Of a stretch of DNA of 64,000 bases, positions 18,380-28,018 are shown one piece after another. How positions within the stretch are numbered: position 1 is the stretch's first letter; each line of letters starts with the position of its first letter. The notes under the pieces are model-generated. The model was not told the DNA's origin and did no database searches. It was given only the letters and a program-made list of their open reading frames with translations. Made by a program: the position numbers and the translations under genes. Source of the stretch: Rubricella aquisinus (GTDB lineage: Bacteria; Pseudomonadota; Alphaproteobacteria; Rhodobacterales; Rhodobacteraceae); NCBI RefSeq assembly GCF_014199445.1, contig NZ_JACIJS010000003.1:293275-357274 (forward strand), in the 5' to 3' direction.

Positions 18380-19980
18380 GCGGCCTTCACAGCCGCGGCC
18401 AACACATCTTCCCCGACGAAGGGCTCATACTGGCCAAAATTCTCGGCAAACATGGACGCAAGTTTCGCAGCCTGCGCGTCATAAGCGGCCTTGTCATCCC
18501 ATGTGCGGCGCGGGTCGAGCAGCACATCCGATACCCCATCGACAGAGATCGGAACCTCAAAGCCGAAATTCGGGTCGGTGCGGAACGTGGCATCCTTGAG
18601 CGATCCGTCGAGGGCCGCGTGCAGCAGCGCCCGCGTCGCGCGGATCGGCATCCGGGAACCGGTGCCATAGGCACCGCCGGTCCAGCCAGTGTTCACCAGC
18701 CAGCAATCCGCGCCATGCTCTGCGATCTTGTCTCGCAACAACGCGCCGTAAACCTCTGGCCGACGCGGCATGAAGGGCGCGCCAAAACAGGTGGAGAAGG
18801 TCGGCTGAGGCTCTGTCACGCCCTTCTCGGTCCCGGCCACCTTGGAGGTGAAGCCCGACAGGAAGTGATACATCGCCTGCGCAGGCGTCAGCCGCGCGAT
18901 GGGGGGCAGCACGCCAAACGCATCACAGGTCAGCATCACCACATTGCGCGGATAGCCCCCGATGGAGGTTTCCGACGCGTTGGAGATGTAATGCAGCGGA
19001 TAGGCGCAGCGCATATTCGCCGTCAGGCTGTCATCCTGAAAATCCAGTTCCTTGGTGTAAGGATCATAGACCATGTTTTCGATGACCGTGCCGAATTTCG
19101 ACGTGGTGGCATAGATTTCAGGCTCGGCCTTCGGGTTCAGGTCGATGGTTTTCGCGTAACAGCCACCTTCAAAGTTGAAGGTGCTCTCTGACGTCCAGCC
19201 ATGCTCATCATCGCCGATCAGCACGCGGGACGGATCGGCGCTGAGCGTCGTTTTGCCGGTGCCAGACAGGCCAAAGAAAACGGCGGTGTCCTTGGGATTG
19301 CCCGGCGCGTGGTTGGCCGAGCAGTGCATCGGCATCACGCCCTTTGCGGGCAGCAGGTAGTTGAGGATGGAGAACACGGATTTCTTGTTCTCACCAGCAT
19401 AGGAGGTGCCACCGATCAGCACGAGCTTCTCCTCAAAGCTGATCGCGATCACCGTCTCAGACCGGCAGCCATGGCGCGCGGGATCGGCGTTGAAGCTAGG
19501 GCAGTTCAGAACGGTGAATTCAGAGGTGAAGGTTTCCAGCTCTTCCAATTCGGGCCGCCGCAGCAGGTGACGGATGAAAAGGTTGTGCCAGGCAAGCTCG
19601 GTCACCAGGCGCACGTTGAGCCGGTATTCCGGGTCCGCGCCACCATAAAGGTCCTGCACGAACATCTCGGACCCTTTGACATGCTTCAGCATGTCCGCCT
19701 TGAGCACCGCGAATGCCTCCGGGCTCATGGGCTTATTGTTTTCCCACCAGATGGAGTCTTCGACGGAGGCTTCGCGCACGACAAACTTATCCAGCGGCGA
19801 CCGCCCGGTATGTTTGCCGGTGGTGACAAGGAATGCCCCCCCGCGACCAACCTCGCCTTCGCCCCGGCGCACGGCGGCGTTGATGAGGTCATGCTCCAGC
19901 AGATTGTAATGAACGGTTTTAACACCAGTGATCCCCGACTGCTCCAAGCGGAACGACGGATTGACCTTGCCAGTCTCCAT
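18376..19980 (-). CDS. pckA: Phosphoenolpyruvate carboxykinase (ATP)
   Basis: Converts oxaloacetate and ATP to PEP, the entry to gluconeogenesis. 534 residues: [27 protein letters not shown], the kinase P-loop [19 protein letters not shown]-type metal site as IGDDEHGW, and [12 protein letters not shown] near the end (the substrate arginine region). The ATG at 19980 gives [10 protein letters not shown], with GGGAG upstream. It is oriented away from the ChvI/ChvG-PTS operon, an arrangement long noted in alphaproteobacteria, where ChvI and PTS proteins affect pckA expression. Confidence 0.97.
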   Translation of the reverse strand: METGKVNPSFRLEQSGITGVKTVHYNLLEHDLINAAVRRGEGEVGRGGAFLVTTGKHTGRSPLDKFVVREASVEDSIWWENNKPMSPEAFAVLKADMLKHVKGSEMFVQDLYGGADPEYRLNVRLVTELAWHNLFIRHLLRRPELEELETFTSEFTVLNCPSFNADPARHGCRSETVIAISFEEKLVLIGGTSYAGENKKSVFSILNYLLPAKGVMPMHCSANHAPGNPKDTAVFFGLSGTGKTTLSADPSRVLIGDDEHGWTSESTFNFEGGCYAKTIDLNPKAEPEIYATTSKFGTVIENMVYDPYTKELDFQDDSLTANMRCAYPLHYISNASETSIGGYPRNVVMLTCDAFGVLPPIARLTPAQAMYHFLSGFTSKVAGTEKGVTEPQPTFSTCFGAPFMPRRPEVYGALLRDKIAEHGADCWLVNTGWTGGAYGTGSRMPIRATRALLHAALDGSLKDATFRTDPNFGFEVPISVDGVSDVLLDPRRTWDDKAAYDAQAAKLASMFAENFGQYEPFVGEDVLAAAVKAA

Positions 19981-20300
19981 GTGGACTGAACTCCCAGGAT
20001 TTGGGGTGGTAGGTTTTCTCAAGCGGCATCCACCCCGCACTTTTTCGACCAAGCCCGGCGGCGGCGGAAGGGCCAGTCCCGCGGGTAGCCTGCAAAACAT
20101 GCGCAGGCCCGTCACCGGGCGGTGAGGTCTGCCGTATATCATGAACTTTTCGTGAATCCAGCCACAAGGTGTGGATCATTTCCGCGCACCCACTTCCCGG
20201 TAGACGACAGATTATTGCGATCGCCTCACCGGGCTTGTGTCGGGGGGGCTGTTGCCGCTAGGTTTAGCAATCACGGAGTTTGCTAGTTAAGGGGCGGGGT
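19981..20300. promoter_or_regulatory. Divergent pckA/chvI intergenic region
   Basis: 320 bases with no supported gene. It should hold the pckA promoter (minus) and chvI promoter (plus). Visible structures are a short dyad CACCG-GG-CGGTG at 20113-20124, a partial repeat of TCACCGGGC near 20225, and an AT-rich patch with TATATCATGAA near 20142. I could not find a convincing -35/-10 pair for chvI. One GANTC methylation site (GAATC near 20155) is present. Confidence 0.45.
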
Positions 20301-20999
20301 ATGACGCGCATTGCGTTGGTGGATGACGACCGGAATATTCTCACATCCGTGTCTATTGCCTTGGAATCCGAAGGCTATCAGGTCACGACTTATAATGACG
20401 GGGCATCGGCCTATCAGGCCTTGTCACAAGATCCGCGGGATTTGGGTGTGTTTGACATCAAGATGCCGCGCATGGACGGCATGGAGCTTTTGAGCCGCCT
20501 GCGCCAGAAATCGGACATGCCGGTGATTTTCCTCACCTCCAAGGATGAGGAGATCGACGAGGTGCTCGGCCTGCGGATGGGCGCGGATGATTATGTGCGC
20601 AAGCCCTTCTCCCAGCGTTTGCTGATCGAACGGATTCGCGCCGTTCTGCGCCGCCGCGAAGCACGGATGAACCCCGACGCCGAAGAGAACGCCGCCAGCA
20701 CCATCACCCGTGGAAAGCTGACGATGGACAACCAGCGCCATCTGGTGACTTGGGACGGGCAGTCTGTCTCCCTGACGGTGACGGAGTTCCTGATCCTCGA
20801 AACGCTCGCCTCCCGCCCCGGTTTCGTGAAAAACCGCGATCAGTTGATGGATGCGGCCTATGACGATCAGATTTATGTGGATGATCGCACCATCGACAGC
20901 CACATCAAACGGGTGCGCAAGAAATTCAAAGCCGTGGATGACAGCTTCTCCTCTATCGAGACGCTCTATGGCGTAGGGTACAGGTATAACGAAGCGTGA
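20301..20999 (+). CDS. chvI: Two-component response regulator ChvI
   Basis: OmpR-type regulator of envelope and acid stress, 232 residues. The receiver has the acidic pocket Asp8-Asp10, phosphoacceptor Asp52 ([11 protein letters not shown]), Thr79 and Lys101 (RKPFS). The winged-helix DNA-binding domain occupies about 135-232, with [15 protein letters not shown] and [14 protein letters not shown]. The ATG at 20301 is preferred to an upstream in-frame codon. It overlaps chvG (GTGA) and leads an operon with hprK, rapZ and PTS genes, tying envelope signalling to carbon control. Confidence 0.95.
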   Translation: MTRIALVDDDRNILTSVSIALESEGYQVTTYNDGASAYQALSQDPRDLGVFDIKMPRMDGMELLSRLRQKSDMPVIFLTSKDEEIDEVLGLRMGADDYVRKPFSQRLLIERIRAVLRRREARMNPDAEENAASTITRGKLTMDNQRHLVTWDGQSVSLTVTEFLILETLASRPGFVKNRDQLMDAAYDDQIYVDDRTIDSHIKRVRKKFKAVDDSFSSIETLYGVGYRYNEA

Positions 21000-22738
21000 C
21001 CACCGGGTCGTCCGACGAGCAGATGACAGACCGCCCGAAACGGCGCTGGGGAGGCTTGCGCGAAAAGCATTCCCTGCGGGAAGGGATGACCCTCTCGCTT
21101 GATCCCGGCAGTCACGGGGGTGGCCCGTCGCAATCGCGCTGGCTCACGACCTCACCCATCGCGCGGCGCATCATGACGGTGAACGCGGTCGCGATGAGTG
21201 TGCTGTTCGTCGGTGTGCTGTTCCTCAACCAATCCGAAGACAGCCTGATCGAACAGCGGGCCCGCACCCTCGTGATCGAGGCGGAAGTGGCAGCGCGCGC
21301 CCTTGGCGCGTTTGCAGGTGATCCTCAACAGCGCGCCCTTGATACGCTTCAGGTCGTGGAAGTGATGCGCGTCATCGCCCGGCCAGATGGTGCCACGATC
21401 CGCGTCTATGATCCCGAGGCGATGGAGATCGCGTCGTCGGAGACGATTGTCGGCCGGGAGATGCAGCTTCTGGAGGCCGCGAAAAGTGCCAACCTCCATA
21501 CCGCAGAGGTTGCCCCCGCCGAAGAAACAGTCTGGGACAGGCTCACCACCCGATTGACCCGGTCGGCCAACGCGACCTCGCCTGCGGGAACATCCGTCAG
21601 CCCGCAAAACGCAGGGCCAATGATTTCCGCGGCGCTTGATGGGCGAACCGTGTCGCAGGCCATTCGCGATCAGGACAGCAATCTGATCCTCTCTATCGCG
21701 ATGCCGATCTATTCGGGAACGATTGTTAAGGGGGCGGTGACCCTCTCGACCCCGGCGGGCGATATCGACGCCATCGTCGCGCGCGAGCGGGTGGAGGTGC
21801 TGATCCTTTTCGCGCTTGCGCTTGTGGTGTCGGTTTTGCTGACGACGATCCTGTCGGGCAACATCGCGCGCCCCTTGCGCCAGCTTGCGGCAGCAGCGGA
21901 GGCTGGAGGGAATGACGGCGCAGGCGGCAAATTCGCCGCCGAACGCATCCGCATCCCCGACATGAGCCATCGCCCCGATGAAATTGGCTATCTGAGCCAA
22001 GCCATGCGCGGCATGACCAACGCACTGTTCGACCGGATCGAGGCGAATGAAAGTTTTGCCGCGGACGTGGCCCATGAGATCAAAAATCCGCTGACCTCCC
22101 TGCGTTCAGCGGTGGAGACGATGCGCTATGCCAAGACGGACGAGCAGCGCGAACGCCTGATCGGCGTGATTGAGAATGATGTGGGGCGCCTTGATCGTCT
22201 GGTCACGGATATCTCCAATGCGTCACGTCTCGACAGTGAACTGGTGCGCGAGGAAATGGAGGAGTTTGACCTCGCCCGCCTGACCGAAAACCTCGTGGAG
22301 TATAATCAGGGCGTGGCAGAGGATGCGGGCGCAGCCCTCGTGCTCGACCGACCGGAAGAGCCGTTGCTGATGCGCGGATTGGAAGGGCGGATCGCGCAGA
22401 TCATCATCAATCTCATCACCAATGCGCTGTCTTTCTCGGAACCGGGGCAGACCGTGCGCGCCATCGTGCGCCGCAAGGATACCTCTCACCTGCGCGTAGA
22501 GGTGGAGGATGAGGGGCCGGGCATCCCAGATGACAACCTCGAAGATGTGTTCGAGCGGTTCTATAGCGAGCGTCCGGGGCAGGAGTTTGGCAACCATTCC
22601 GGCCTTGGCCTTGCGATTTCCCGCCAGATTGCGGAGGCGCATGACGGGCGGCTTTGGGTGGAGAATATCCGGGCCGAAGGACATGGGCGCGACGATCCGC
22701 GCCTGGGCGCGCGATTCATCCTCGAAATTCCGGTATGA
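20996..22738 (+). CDS. chvG: Sensor histidine kinase ChvG
   Basis: Inner-membrane kinase partner of ChvI, 580 residues. A basic cytoplasmic lead is followed by a membrane helix at about 59-78, a periplasmic sensor region to about 255, a second helix ([18 protein letters not shown]), a HAMP segment, the phospho-His box [16 protein letters not shown] (His360), and an ATPase domain with N, G1 (VEDEGPGIP) and G2 ([10 protein letters not shown]) boxes. It starts at GTG inside the chvI stop; a later ATG is possible. In relatives ExoR-type periplasmic inhibitors control this kinase; none is encoded nearby. Confidence 0.93.
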   Translation: MTTGSSDEQMTDRPKRRWGGLREKHSLREGMTLSLDPGSHGGGPSQSRWLTTSPIARRIMTVNAVAMSVLFVGVLFLNQSEDSLIEQRARTLVIEAEVAARALGAFAGDPQQRALDTLQVVEVMRVIARPDGATIRVYDPEAMEIASSETIVGREMQLLEAAKSANLHTAEVAPAEETVWDRLTTRLTRSANATSPAGTSVSPQNAGPMISAALDGRTVSQAIRDQDSNLILSIAMPIYSGTIVKGAVTLSTPAGDIDAIVARERVEVLILFALALVVSVLLTTILSGNIARPLRQLAAAAEAGGNDGAGGKFAAERIRIPDMSHRPDEIGYLSQAMRGMTNALFDRIEANESFAADVAHEIKNPLTSLRSAVETMRYAKTDEQRERLIGVIENDVGRLDRLVTDISNASRLDSELVREEMEEFDLARLTENLVEYNQGVAEDAGAALVLDRPEEPLLMRGLEGRIAQIIINLITNALSFSEPGQTVRAIVRRKDTSHLRVEVEDEGPGIPDDNLEDVFERFYSERPGQEFGNHSGLGLAISRQIAEAHDGRLWVENIRAEGHGRDDPRLGARFILEIPV

Positions 22739-23187
22739 GCGACGGGCGGACCGTCGCGGGAACGGCGGTTGCCCTGAACGGCGCTGCTGTCTGGATCAAA
22801 GGCGCCTCCGGCGCGGGCAAAAGCCTTCTGGCGCTGGACCTGATCGCGCGCGGCTGCGTGCTGATTGCGGATGACCGGGTCTTGATCGGGCAGGGTAAGG
22901 ACGGCCCGGTCCTGTCCGCCCCACCCGCCATTCGTGGCTTGATCGAAGCGCGCGGCATCGGCTTGCTGAAAACCGAACCCGCTCCGCACCCCGTCCCGCT
23001 GAAATGGGTGGTTGATCTTGATGCGCGGCCTGACACCCGGCTGCCCACCCAGAAACAGGTTGTGGTTCAGGACCATTCGATACCCTATATTGCAGGGCGG
23101 GGGCTTACAGGGCTTGCCGCGGTGGTCATGCTGCTTTTGTCCGACCGCGCGCACCTCTTGGACCCCGACGCAGTGGATCAAGGGTGA
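22735..23187 (+). CDS. hprK: HPr kinase/phosphorylase, short alphaproteobacterial form
   Basis: Phosphorylates HPr on its regulatory serine. Only 150 residues, corresponding to the catalytic domain; the N-terminal domain of Firmicute enzymes is absent, as is normal in alphaproteobacteria. The P-loop GASGAGKS (23-30) and the ADDRV segment are visible, and the C-terminal IAGRGLTGLAAVV is conserved. The ATG overlaps the chvG stop. Its target, HPr with Ser45 in SIMG context, is encoded four genes on. Confidence 0.92.
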   Translation: MSDGRTVAGTAVALNGAAVWIKGASGAGKSLLALDLIARGCVLIADDRVLIGQGKDGPVLSAPPAIRGLIEARGIGLLKTEPAPHPVPLKWVVDLDARPDTRLPTQKQVVVQDHSIPYIAGRGLTGLAAVVMLLLSDRAHLLDPDAVDQG

Positions 23188-23194
23188 CATCAGC

Positions 23195-24073
23195 ATGGTG
23201 ACTTCAAAAGAGGGGCAGAAGATCGTTCTGGTCACTGGCCCGTCGGGCGCAGGGCGGATCACGGCGATCCGCAGCCTTGAGGATTTGGGCTTTGAGGCGA
23301 TCGACAATCTGCCTTTGGGCCTTATCCGGCCCCTATTGATCAGCCAGCCGGATGCCGCAGCCCCTGTTGCGATTGGGGTGGATGTACGCACGCGCGGCTT
23401 TAACTCCTCTGCGATGCTCGATGTCCTTTACTGGATGCGGAAGGAGCCGCGTCTGGACCCGGTGCTCCTGTATCTCGATTGTCACGAGGACGTGCTGCTG
23501 CGCCGCTTTTCAGAGACGCGGCGCAAGCATCCGCTGGCCCATGAGGACACCCCGTCGGAAGGGATATCGCTTGAAATTCAGGCGCTGGAGCCGCTGCGCC
23601 AACATGCCGACATGCTGATCGACACGTCCGATTTGTCACCCCATGACCTGAAAGCGGAACTTGGCAAGCTGTTTGGCCGGGGTGCCGGGCCGACCATGTC
23701 GATCAGCCTCGAATCGTTTTCCTATAAGCGGGGCACGCCCTCAGGGCTGGATATGGCACTTGATTGCCGGTTTTTGCGCAACCCCCACTGGGATGAACGG
23801 CTGCGCCCTCTCACAGGGCTTGATCCGGCTGTTGCCGCCTATGTGCAAGAGGACAGCCGACATGCGCAATTCATGGACCAAACGATTGAATTGCTGAAAC
23901 TTTTGCTGCCCGCCTATGTCGAAGAAGGAAAGGCGTATTTTACCCTCGGTTTCGGTTGCACTGGCGGCAAGCATAGATCAGTCTATATGGCTAACGAAGT
24001 CTCAAAGCGCCTTGCCCAAATGGGTTGGCCGGTCACCGTCAGGCACCGGGAGTTGGAGAGACGACAGGTCTAG
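23195..24073 (+). CDS. rapZ: RapZ-family nucleotide-binding protein
   Basis: 292 residues of the RapZ (YvcJ/YhbJ) family. In enterics RapZ binds RNA and controls GlcN6P synthase mRNA decay; the alphaproteobacterial role is uncertain. The N-terminal nucleotide fold has VTGPSGAGRITAI, where the Walker A lysine is Arg21 and the next residue Ile. DLGFEAIDNLPLGLI, and in the C-terminal domain ESFSYKRGTP, RFLRNPHW and FGCTGGKHRSVY, are well conserved. ATG 23195 has AAGGGTG upstream, 8 bases after hprK. Confidence 0.92.
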   Translation: MVTSKEGQKIVLVTGPSGAGRITAIRSLEDLGFEAIDNLPLGLIRPLLISQPDAAAPVAIGVDVRTRGFNSSAMLDVLYWMRKEPRLDPVLLYLDCHEDVLLRRFSETRRKHPLAHEDTPSEGISLEIQALEPLRQHADMLIDTSDLSPHDLKAELGKLFGRGAGPTMSISLESFSYKRGTPSGLDMALDCRFLRNPHWDERLRPLTGLDPAVAAYVQEDSRHAQFMDQTIELLKLLLPAYVEEGKAYFTLGFGCTGGKHRSVYMANEVSKRLAQMGWPVTVRHRELERRQV

Positions 24074-24101
24074 GCAGCTCTTGGGAAGGGACACCCGCGC
24101 T

Positions 24102-24503
24102 GTGATTGGGATTGTAATTGTTGCACATGACACTCTTGCGACGGCCTATAAGGCCGCGATGGAGCATGTGGTGGGCCCGCTCGACAATGTGCGCGCGATG
24201 GCCATTGCGTCAGACGATAGCCTTGCCGACAGGCAGGCCGATATCTGCCTTGCCGCTGATGAGGTGGATACTGGGGCGGGCGTTGTGCTGGTGACGGACC
24301 TGTTCGGCAGCACGCCGTCCAATCTGGCGCTGAATGCCTGTATCGTGGACCGGATGGATGTGATTTATGGCGCGAACCTACCATTGCTGATCCAATTGGC
24401 AAAATCGCGAAACCTGTCCCGGTCCGAGGCCGTGGCCAGCGCGCTCAAGACCGGGCGCAGGTATATTGATGTATGGGATGCGCCTGTCGCAGCCGCTGAG
24501 TAA
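24102..24503 (+). CDS. PTS EIIA component, mannose-family type
   Basis: A 133-residue EIIA-Man-like domain. The phosphorylatable His9 is in VIVAHDTLA, and the fold-typical VLVTDLFGSTPSNLAL is present. It starts at GTG (24102). No EIIB or EIIC partners are encoded here, so it belongs to the regulatory rather than sugar-transport PTS of alphaproteobacteria. It takes phosphate from the adjacent HPr and likely regulates ChvG, PckA expression or other targets; that last step is inference from related species. Confidence 0.9.
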   Translation: MIGIVIVAHDTLATAYKAAMEHVVGPLDNVRAMAIASDDSLADRQADICLAADEVDTGAGVVLVTDLFGSTPSNLALNACIVDRMDVIYGANLPLLIQLAKSRNLSRSEAVASALKTGRRYIDVWDAPVAAAE

Positions 24504-24515
24504 CACGATTTAAGA

Positions 24516-24782
24516 ATGCTCCAGACACTTGAGATCGTAAATGAAAAGGGCCTTCATGCCCGCGCCTCCGCCCGTTTTGTCGAAACGGTGGAGGGGTTCG
24601 ATGCCAACGCGAAAGTCACCCGCAATGGGGAGACGGTCTCGGGCGATTCGATCATGGGCCTGTTGATGCTGGCCGCCGCCAAGGGCACGGTGATCGAGGT
24701 GGAAACCAGCGGTCCTCAAGCAGAAGCGCTTGCCACCGCGCTGCGTGATCTGGTGGCGGACAGGTTCGGCGAGGGGCGTTAA
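24516..24782 (+). CDS. ptsH: HPr phosphocarrier protein
   Basis: 88 residues. Catalytic His14 lies in KGLHARASA and the regulatory serine (about 45) in SGDSIMGLLMLAA, both intact, so it can serve EI/EIIA phosphotransfer and HprK control. It ends the chvI-chvG-hprK-rapZ-EIIA-HPr operon. The stop TAA overlaps the convergent cytochrome b561 stop through the palindrome TTAA. Enzyme I is not in this window. Confidence 0.95.
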   Translation: MLQTLEIVNEKGLHARASARFVETVEGFDANAKVTRNGETVSGDSIMGLLMLAAAKGTVIEVETSGPQAEALATALRDLVADRFGEGR

Positions 24783-25351
24783 GAGCCCTTCACCATCCGG
24801 GCAAGCACGCGGTCCTTGTTCACGAAATGATGCTTGAGCGCTGCACCGATGTGAACAAGCAGCGTCAGCGCCATCACCTTACCCGTGACATCATGCACAA
24901 GATGCGCGGCTTCTTCGATCCATTTCACGCCTGGCACCCATGGATCGGGCAGCGCGAACCAGTCGAACACCATATTGTCGATGTTGAGCAAATCCTGAAG
25001 CGGTGACGCGGCAGACATGATCCAGCCGGACAGCGGCAAAAGGAAAATCCCGATATAGAGGATCGCGTGGCTGACCCGTGCGCCGATGCTTTCATACCGG
25101 GGCGCATCCGCGCCCGGCTCTGGACGCGTGCGATTGATCAACAGCCAACCGACCCGCAGCACGGCGAGCGCGAACACCAGAAAGCCCCAGCTTTTATGGG
25201 TCTGGGTCAGGCCGAATTGCACGATCGGATCGGAAACAAACCGTGTCATGTAAACGCCCAATCCCATCGTCCACAGAAAGAGACCGGCAGTGATCCAGTG
25301 AATGGCGCGGCTTGGAAGGCCCCAGCCCTGCTTGTCATTCTTCAGTTTCAT
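24779..25351 (-). CDS. Cytochrome b561
   Basis: A 190-residue di-haem membrane cytochrome. Four helices are visible with haem-ligand histidines in SRAIHWITAG, LTQTHKSWGF, and C-terminal AAHLVHDVTG and LLVHIGAALKHH. It moves electrons between quinone and periplasmic partners. The ATG at 25351 is preceded by a perfect AGGAGG. It follows a YceI gene on the same strand, a pairing common in proteobacteria, suggesting a shared isoprenoid/quinone-related function. Confidence 0.92.
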   Translation of the reverse strand: MKLKNDKQGWGLPSRAIHWITAGLFLWTMGLGVYMTRFVSDPIVQFGLTQTHKSWGFLVFALAVLRVGWLLINRTRPEPGADAPRYESIGARVSHAILYIGIFLLPLSGWIMSAASPLQDLLNIDNMVFDWFALPDPWVPGVKWIEEAAHLVHDVTGKVMALTLLVHIGAALKHHFVNKDRVLARMVKGS

Positions 25352-25372
25352 TGGATGCCTCCTGTTGGACAT

Positions 25373-25400
25373 GGGGCCGCACCGTTTGTGGTGCGGCCCC
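25373..25400. other. Strong stem-loop between yceI and cytochrome b561
   Basis: Perfect 11-base arms GGGGCCGCACC and GGTGCGGCCCC around GTTTGT. Read on the minus strand, the direction of both flanking genes, it is not followed by a T-run, so it more likely limits read-through or protects the yceI message. On the plus strand a GTTTT follows. Confidence 0.6.
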
Positions 25401-25412
25401 GTTTTGGTGAGG

Positions 25413-25997
25413 TTAGTTGATCAGTGCGGCAGGCGCATTCAATTCCGTGTTAATCGTCACCGGAATGATCGCCCCAATCACTGGCGCGCCAAAGTCGATG
25501 CCGAATGCCGTCCGGTCCACTTCGCCCGTGATGGTGAAGCCCGCAACCCCCTGCGTCGGGTTGAACGGGTTGGGGGCAAGCTGGTTGAGCGATGCGTCAA
25601 AGGTCACTTCCTGAGTCACGCCGCGCAGGGTCATGTCGCCCGTAATGATCGCGGTCGTGTCGCTCGTCTGCTCAACAGACGTGGAGACGAAGGTGATCGC
25701 CGGGTGGTTCTCAACATCGAGGAAATCGGCGTTGCGGATATGCGCATCGCGTGCCTCCCAAAGCGTGTTGATGGATGCAGCGTCAATGGTGAAGGACACT
25801 TCGGTTGCCGGGATGTTGTTGGCATCGAACGTCACATCGCCATCAAAGGACTCGAAAAAGCCGATCGTATCGGAAAAGCCAAGATGGTTGACGCTGAACA
25901 TGATCGAGGTGTGCGACGGATCAAGCGTCCAGTCCGCCTGCGCGGCGAGCGGGGCGGAAACAAGTGCGGTGGTCAGAGCCAAAGAGCGGATAAGCAT
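25413..25997 (-). CDS. yceI: YceI-family periplasmic lipid-binding protein
   Basis: 194 residues with a signal peptide (MLIRSLALTTALVSAPLAAQA, cleavage near residue 21) and a YceI lipocalin-like beta-barrel starting WTLDPSHTSIMFSVNHLGFS. Members bind polyisoprenoids or quinone-like lipids in the periplasm. The ATG at 25997 has AGGAGG at good distance. Upstream of cytochrome b561 on the same strand with a hairpin between, it probably works with that cytochrome. Confidence 0.9.
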   Translation of the reverse strand: MLIRSLALTTALVSAPLAAQADWTLDPSHTSIMFSVNHLGFSDTIGFFESFDGDVTFDANNIPATEVSFTIDAASINTLWEARDAHIRNADFLDVENHPAITFVSTSVEQTSDTTAIITGDMTLRGVTQEVTFDASLNQLAPNPFNPTQGVAGFTITGEVDRTAFGIDFGAPVIGAIIPVTINTELNAPAALIN

Positions 25998-26100
25998 GGG
26001 GAAATCCTCCTGTTGCGTTGCTGTGAACGGAACATGGGTTCGTTTCCCGACGGTGCCTAGAGCGAAAGCAAGAACAGGTTTGTTGATGAAATCAGAACGA

Positions 26101-26976
26101 TCACCGGGTGGGCACTGGTACCTCGCCGCGGTAATCATAAAAGCCGCGATCCGTCTTTCGGCCCAGCCATCCGGCCTCGACATATTTCACCAAAAGCGGG
26201 CAGGGGCGGTATTTCGTGTCCGCCAACCCGTCATGCAGCACGTTCATGATCGCAAGGCAGGTATCCAGCCCGATGAAATCGGCAAGTTCCAGAGGCCCCA
26301 TCGGATGATTGGCGCCGAGCTTAAGCGACGTGTCGATGCTCTGCACCGATCCGACCCCTTCATAAAGCGTGTAGATCGCTTCATTAATCATCGGCATCAG
26401 GATGCGGTTCACGATGAAGGCTGGGAAATCCTCCGCACTGGCCGCCTGTTTGCCCAAGCGGTCCACCACATCGGCGAGTGTCTTATACGTCGCCTCATCA
26501 GTCGCGATCCCCCGGATCAGTTCCACCAGTTGCATCACCGGCACAGGATTCATGAAGTGAAAGCCCATGAACCGCTCTGGCCGATCCGTGCGGGACGCAA
26601 GCCGCGTGATGGAGATGGAGGAGGTGTTTGACGTCAGGATCGTATGCTCCGCCAGATGCGGCGCGAGGGAGGCGAAGATCTTGTTCTTCACATCCTCATT
26701 TTCGGTCGCGGCCTCAATGATCAGATCGCTTTGACCAAGGGCTGCGAGGTCCATCTGCGGGGCGATCCGGGCCATTGCGGCGTCGCGGTCCTCCTGACTG
26801 ATCTTACCCCGGCCCACCTGCCGATCGAGATTGTTTTCGATCAGGCCAATCGCCCGGTCGACCGCGTCAGAGGAGATATCGTTGAGCGCCACGTTATAGC
26901 CGGACAACGCAAAAACATGGGCAATCCCATTGCCCATTTGCCCCGCGCCGATCACGCCAACTGTCTGGATCGCCAT
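26101..26976 (-). CDS. hbdA: 3-hydroxybutyryl-CoA dehydrogenase
   Basis: NAD(P)-dependent oxidation/reduction of acetoacetyl-CoA and 3-hydroxybutyryl-CoA; 291 residues. The Rossmann motif GVIGAGQMGNGIA is at residues 7-19. The catalytic His is in GFHFMNPVPVM, and the family signature continues in FIVNRILMPMINEA and GANHPMGPLELADFIGLDT. Single-domain length is normal. It fits both beta-oxidation/PHB turnover and the early steps of the ethylmalonyl-CoA pathway suggested by mcd. Confidence 0.95.
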   Translation of the reverse strand: MAIQTVGVIGAGQMGNGIAHVFALSGYNVALNDISSDAVDRAIGLIENNLDRQVGRGKISQEDRDAAMARIAPQMDLAALGQSDLIIEAATENEDVKNKIFASLAPHLAEHTILTSNTSSISITRLASRTDRPERFMGFHFMNPVPVMQLVELIRGIATDEATYKTLADVVDRLGKQAASAEDFPAFIVNRILMPMINEAIYTLYEGVGSVQSIDTSLKLGANHPMGPLELADFIGLDTCLAIMNVLHDGLADTKYRPCPLLVKYVEAGWLGRKTDRGFYDYRGEVPVPTR

Positions 26977-27109
26977 CGCATTCTCTCCTGTATCCGCTAT
27001 GGGCCTGACAATAGGGCGATTGCCAGAATGGCCGCAAGGGGAATGGGGCGTTCAGCCTTTGTTTACTGACAGACGGTATGGCTGGTCAGGACGCAAGACG
27101 GAGAGCGCG

Positions 27110-27958
27110 ATGTCAGTGCAAAAGGTCATTCCGACCACCCTCAATTATCAGGAATACCGGTTCGGGCGCAGTCGGCAGATTTTTCGCGGCCCGATGCCGG
27201 ACCTCTCGAAACCCTATGCCGCGTTTATCGGTGGGTCGGAAACCTATGGCAAATTCTCCCCCGAAACCTACCCTTCGGTTCTGGAACAGGAACTGTCCTA
27301 TCAGTGCATCAACTGGGGCACGCCGGGGGCGGGGCCGGGCTTTTTCATCAAGGATCCCGTGATTCTGGAGGCATGTTCACAGGCCAAGATCTGCGTGATT
27401 TCGGTGATGAGCGCGCATACCGTGCCCAACCGGCTCTATTCCACCTATCTGCGCCGGAACGAGAAATTCAAGGAGGCGTCGGAACAGTTGAAAACCCTCT
27501 ACCCAGAGGTCGATTTCAGCCAGTTCCGTTTTGCCGCCAACATGGTTTCGCGATTGGAGGAAGTGGACGAGACCCGCTTTGCGATGATCCGGCTTGAGAT
27601 GAAAAATGCGTGGATCGCGCGGATGAAGGAATTGATGACCGATATCGAGACGCAGAAAATCCTGCTGTGGTTCTCTGATCTGTCGCCGGAGGAGAGTGGC
27701 AGCCTGCCCGCGCGGGAAGTGCGCCGCCGGGTTCCTGCCTTCGTCTCTCGCGAGATGGTGGAGGCGGTGGCCCCGATGGCCGATTATTATGTCGAGTATG
27801 TGGCCTCCGAGGAGGCTGCGCGCGGGGAGGTTGGCGACCGCATTCCGGGCGCGCGCGGGATGCATGTGGCCCGCCGGTTTCCCTCCGCAATGATGCATGA
27901 GGAGGTCGCGGAATTGTTGGAAGCCCCCTTGACCAAGCTGCTGCGCATCCGCCGCTGA
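27110..27958 (+). CDS. DUF6473-type protein of unknown function
   Basis: A 282-residue soluble protein. The ATG at 27110 follows GGAG; the frame upstream overlaps hbdA's promoter. Recognisable blocks are YQEYRFGRSRQIFRGP, AAFIGGSETYGKF, INWGTPGAGPGFF and ILLWFSDLSPEE. I associate this layout with DUF6473, common in roseobacters, from memory. The GGSETYGKF loop and core look like an SGNH-hydrolase or sulfotransferase-like fold, but no complete catalytic set can be assigned. It is monocistronic, ending at a strong terminator. Confidence 0.7.
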   Translation: MSVQKVIPTTLNYQEYRFGRSRQIFRGPMPDLSKPYAAFIGGSETYGKFSPETYPSVLEQELSYQCINWGTPGAGPGFFIKDPVILEACSQAKICVISVMSAHTVPNRLYSTYLRRNEKFKEASEQLKTLYPEVDFSQFRFAANMVSRLEEVDETRFAMIRLEMKNAWIARMKELMTDIETQKILLWFSDLSPEESGSLPAREVRRRVPAFVSREMVEAVAPMADYYVEYVASEEAARGEVGDRIPGARGMHVARRFPSAMMHEEVAELLEAPLTKLLRIRR

Positions 27959-27965
27959 CCCATGC

Positions 27966-27998
27966 AAAAAGGCCCGCCTCGGGGGGGCGGGCCTTTCC
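27966..27998. terminator. Bidirectional terminator
   Basis: Perfect arms GGCCCGCC (27971-27978) and GGCGGGCC (27986-27993), flanked by AAAAA on the left and TTTCC on the right. It sits 8 bases after the DUF6473 gene and 21 bases beyond the convergent etfA stop, so it can end transcription from both sides. Confidence 0.85.
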
Positions 27999-28018
27999 TG
28001 ATGTCGATTTGAGGGCGC

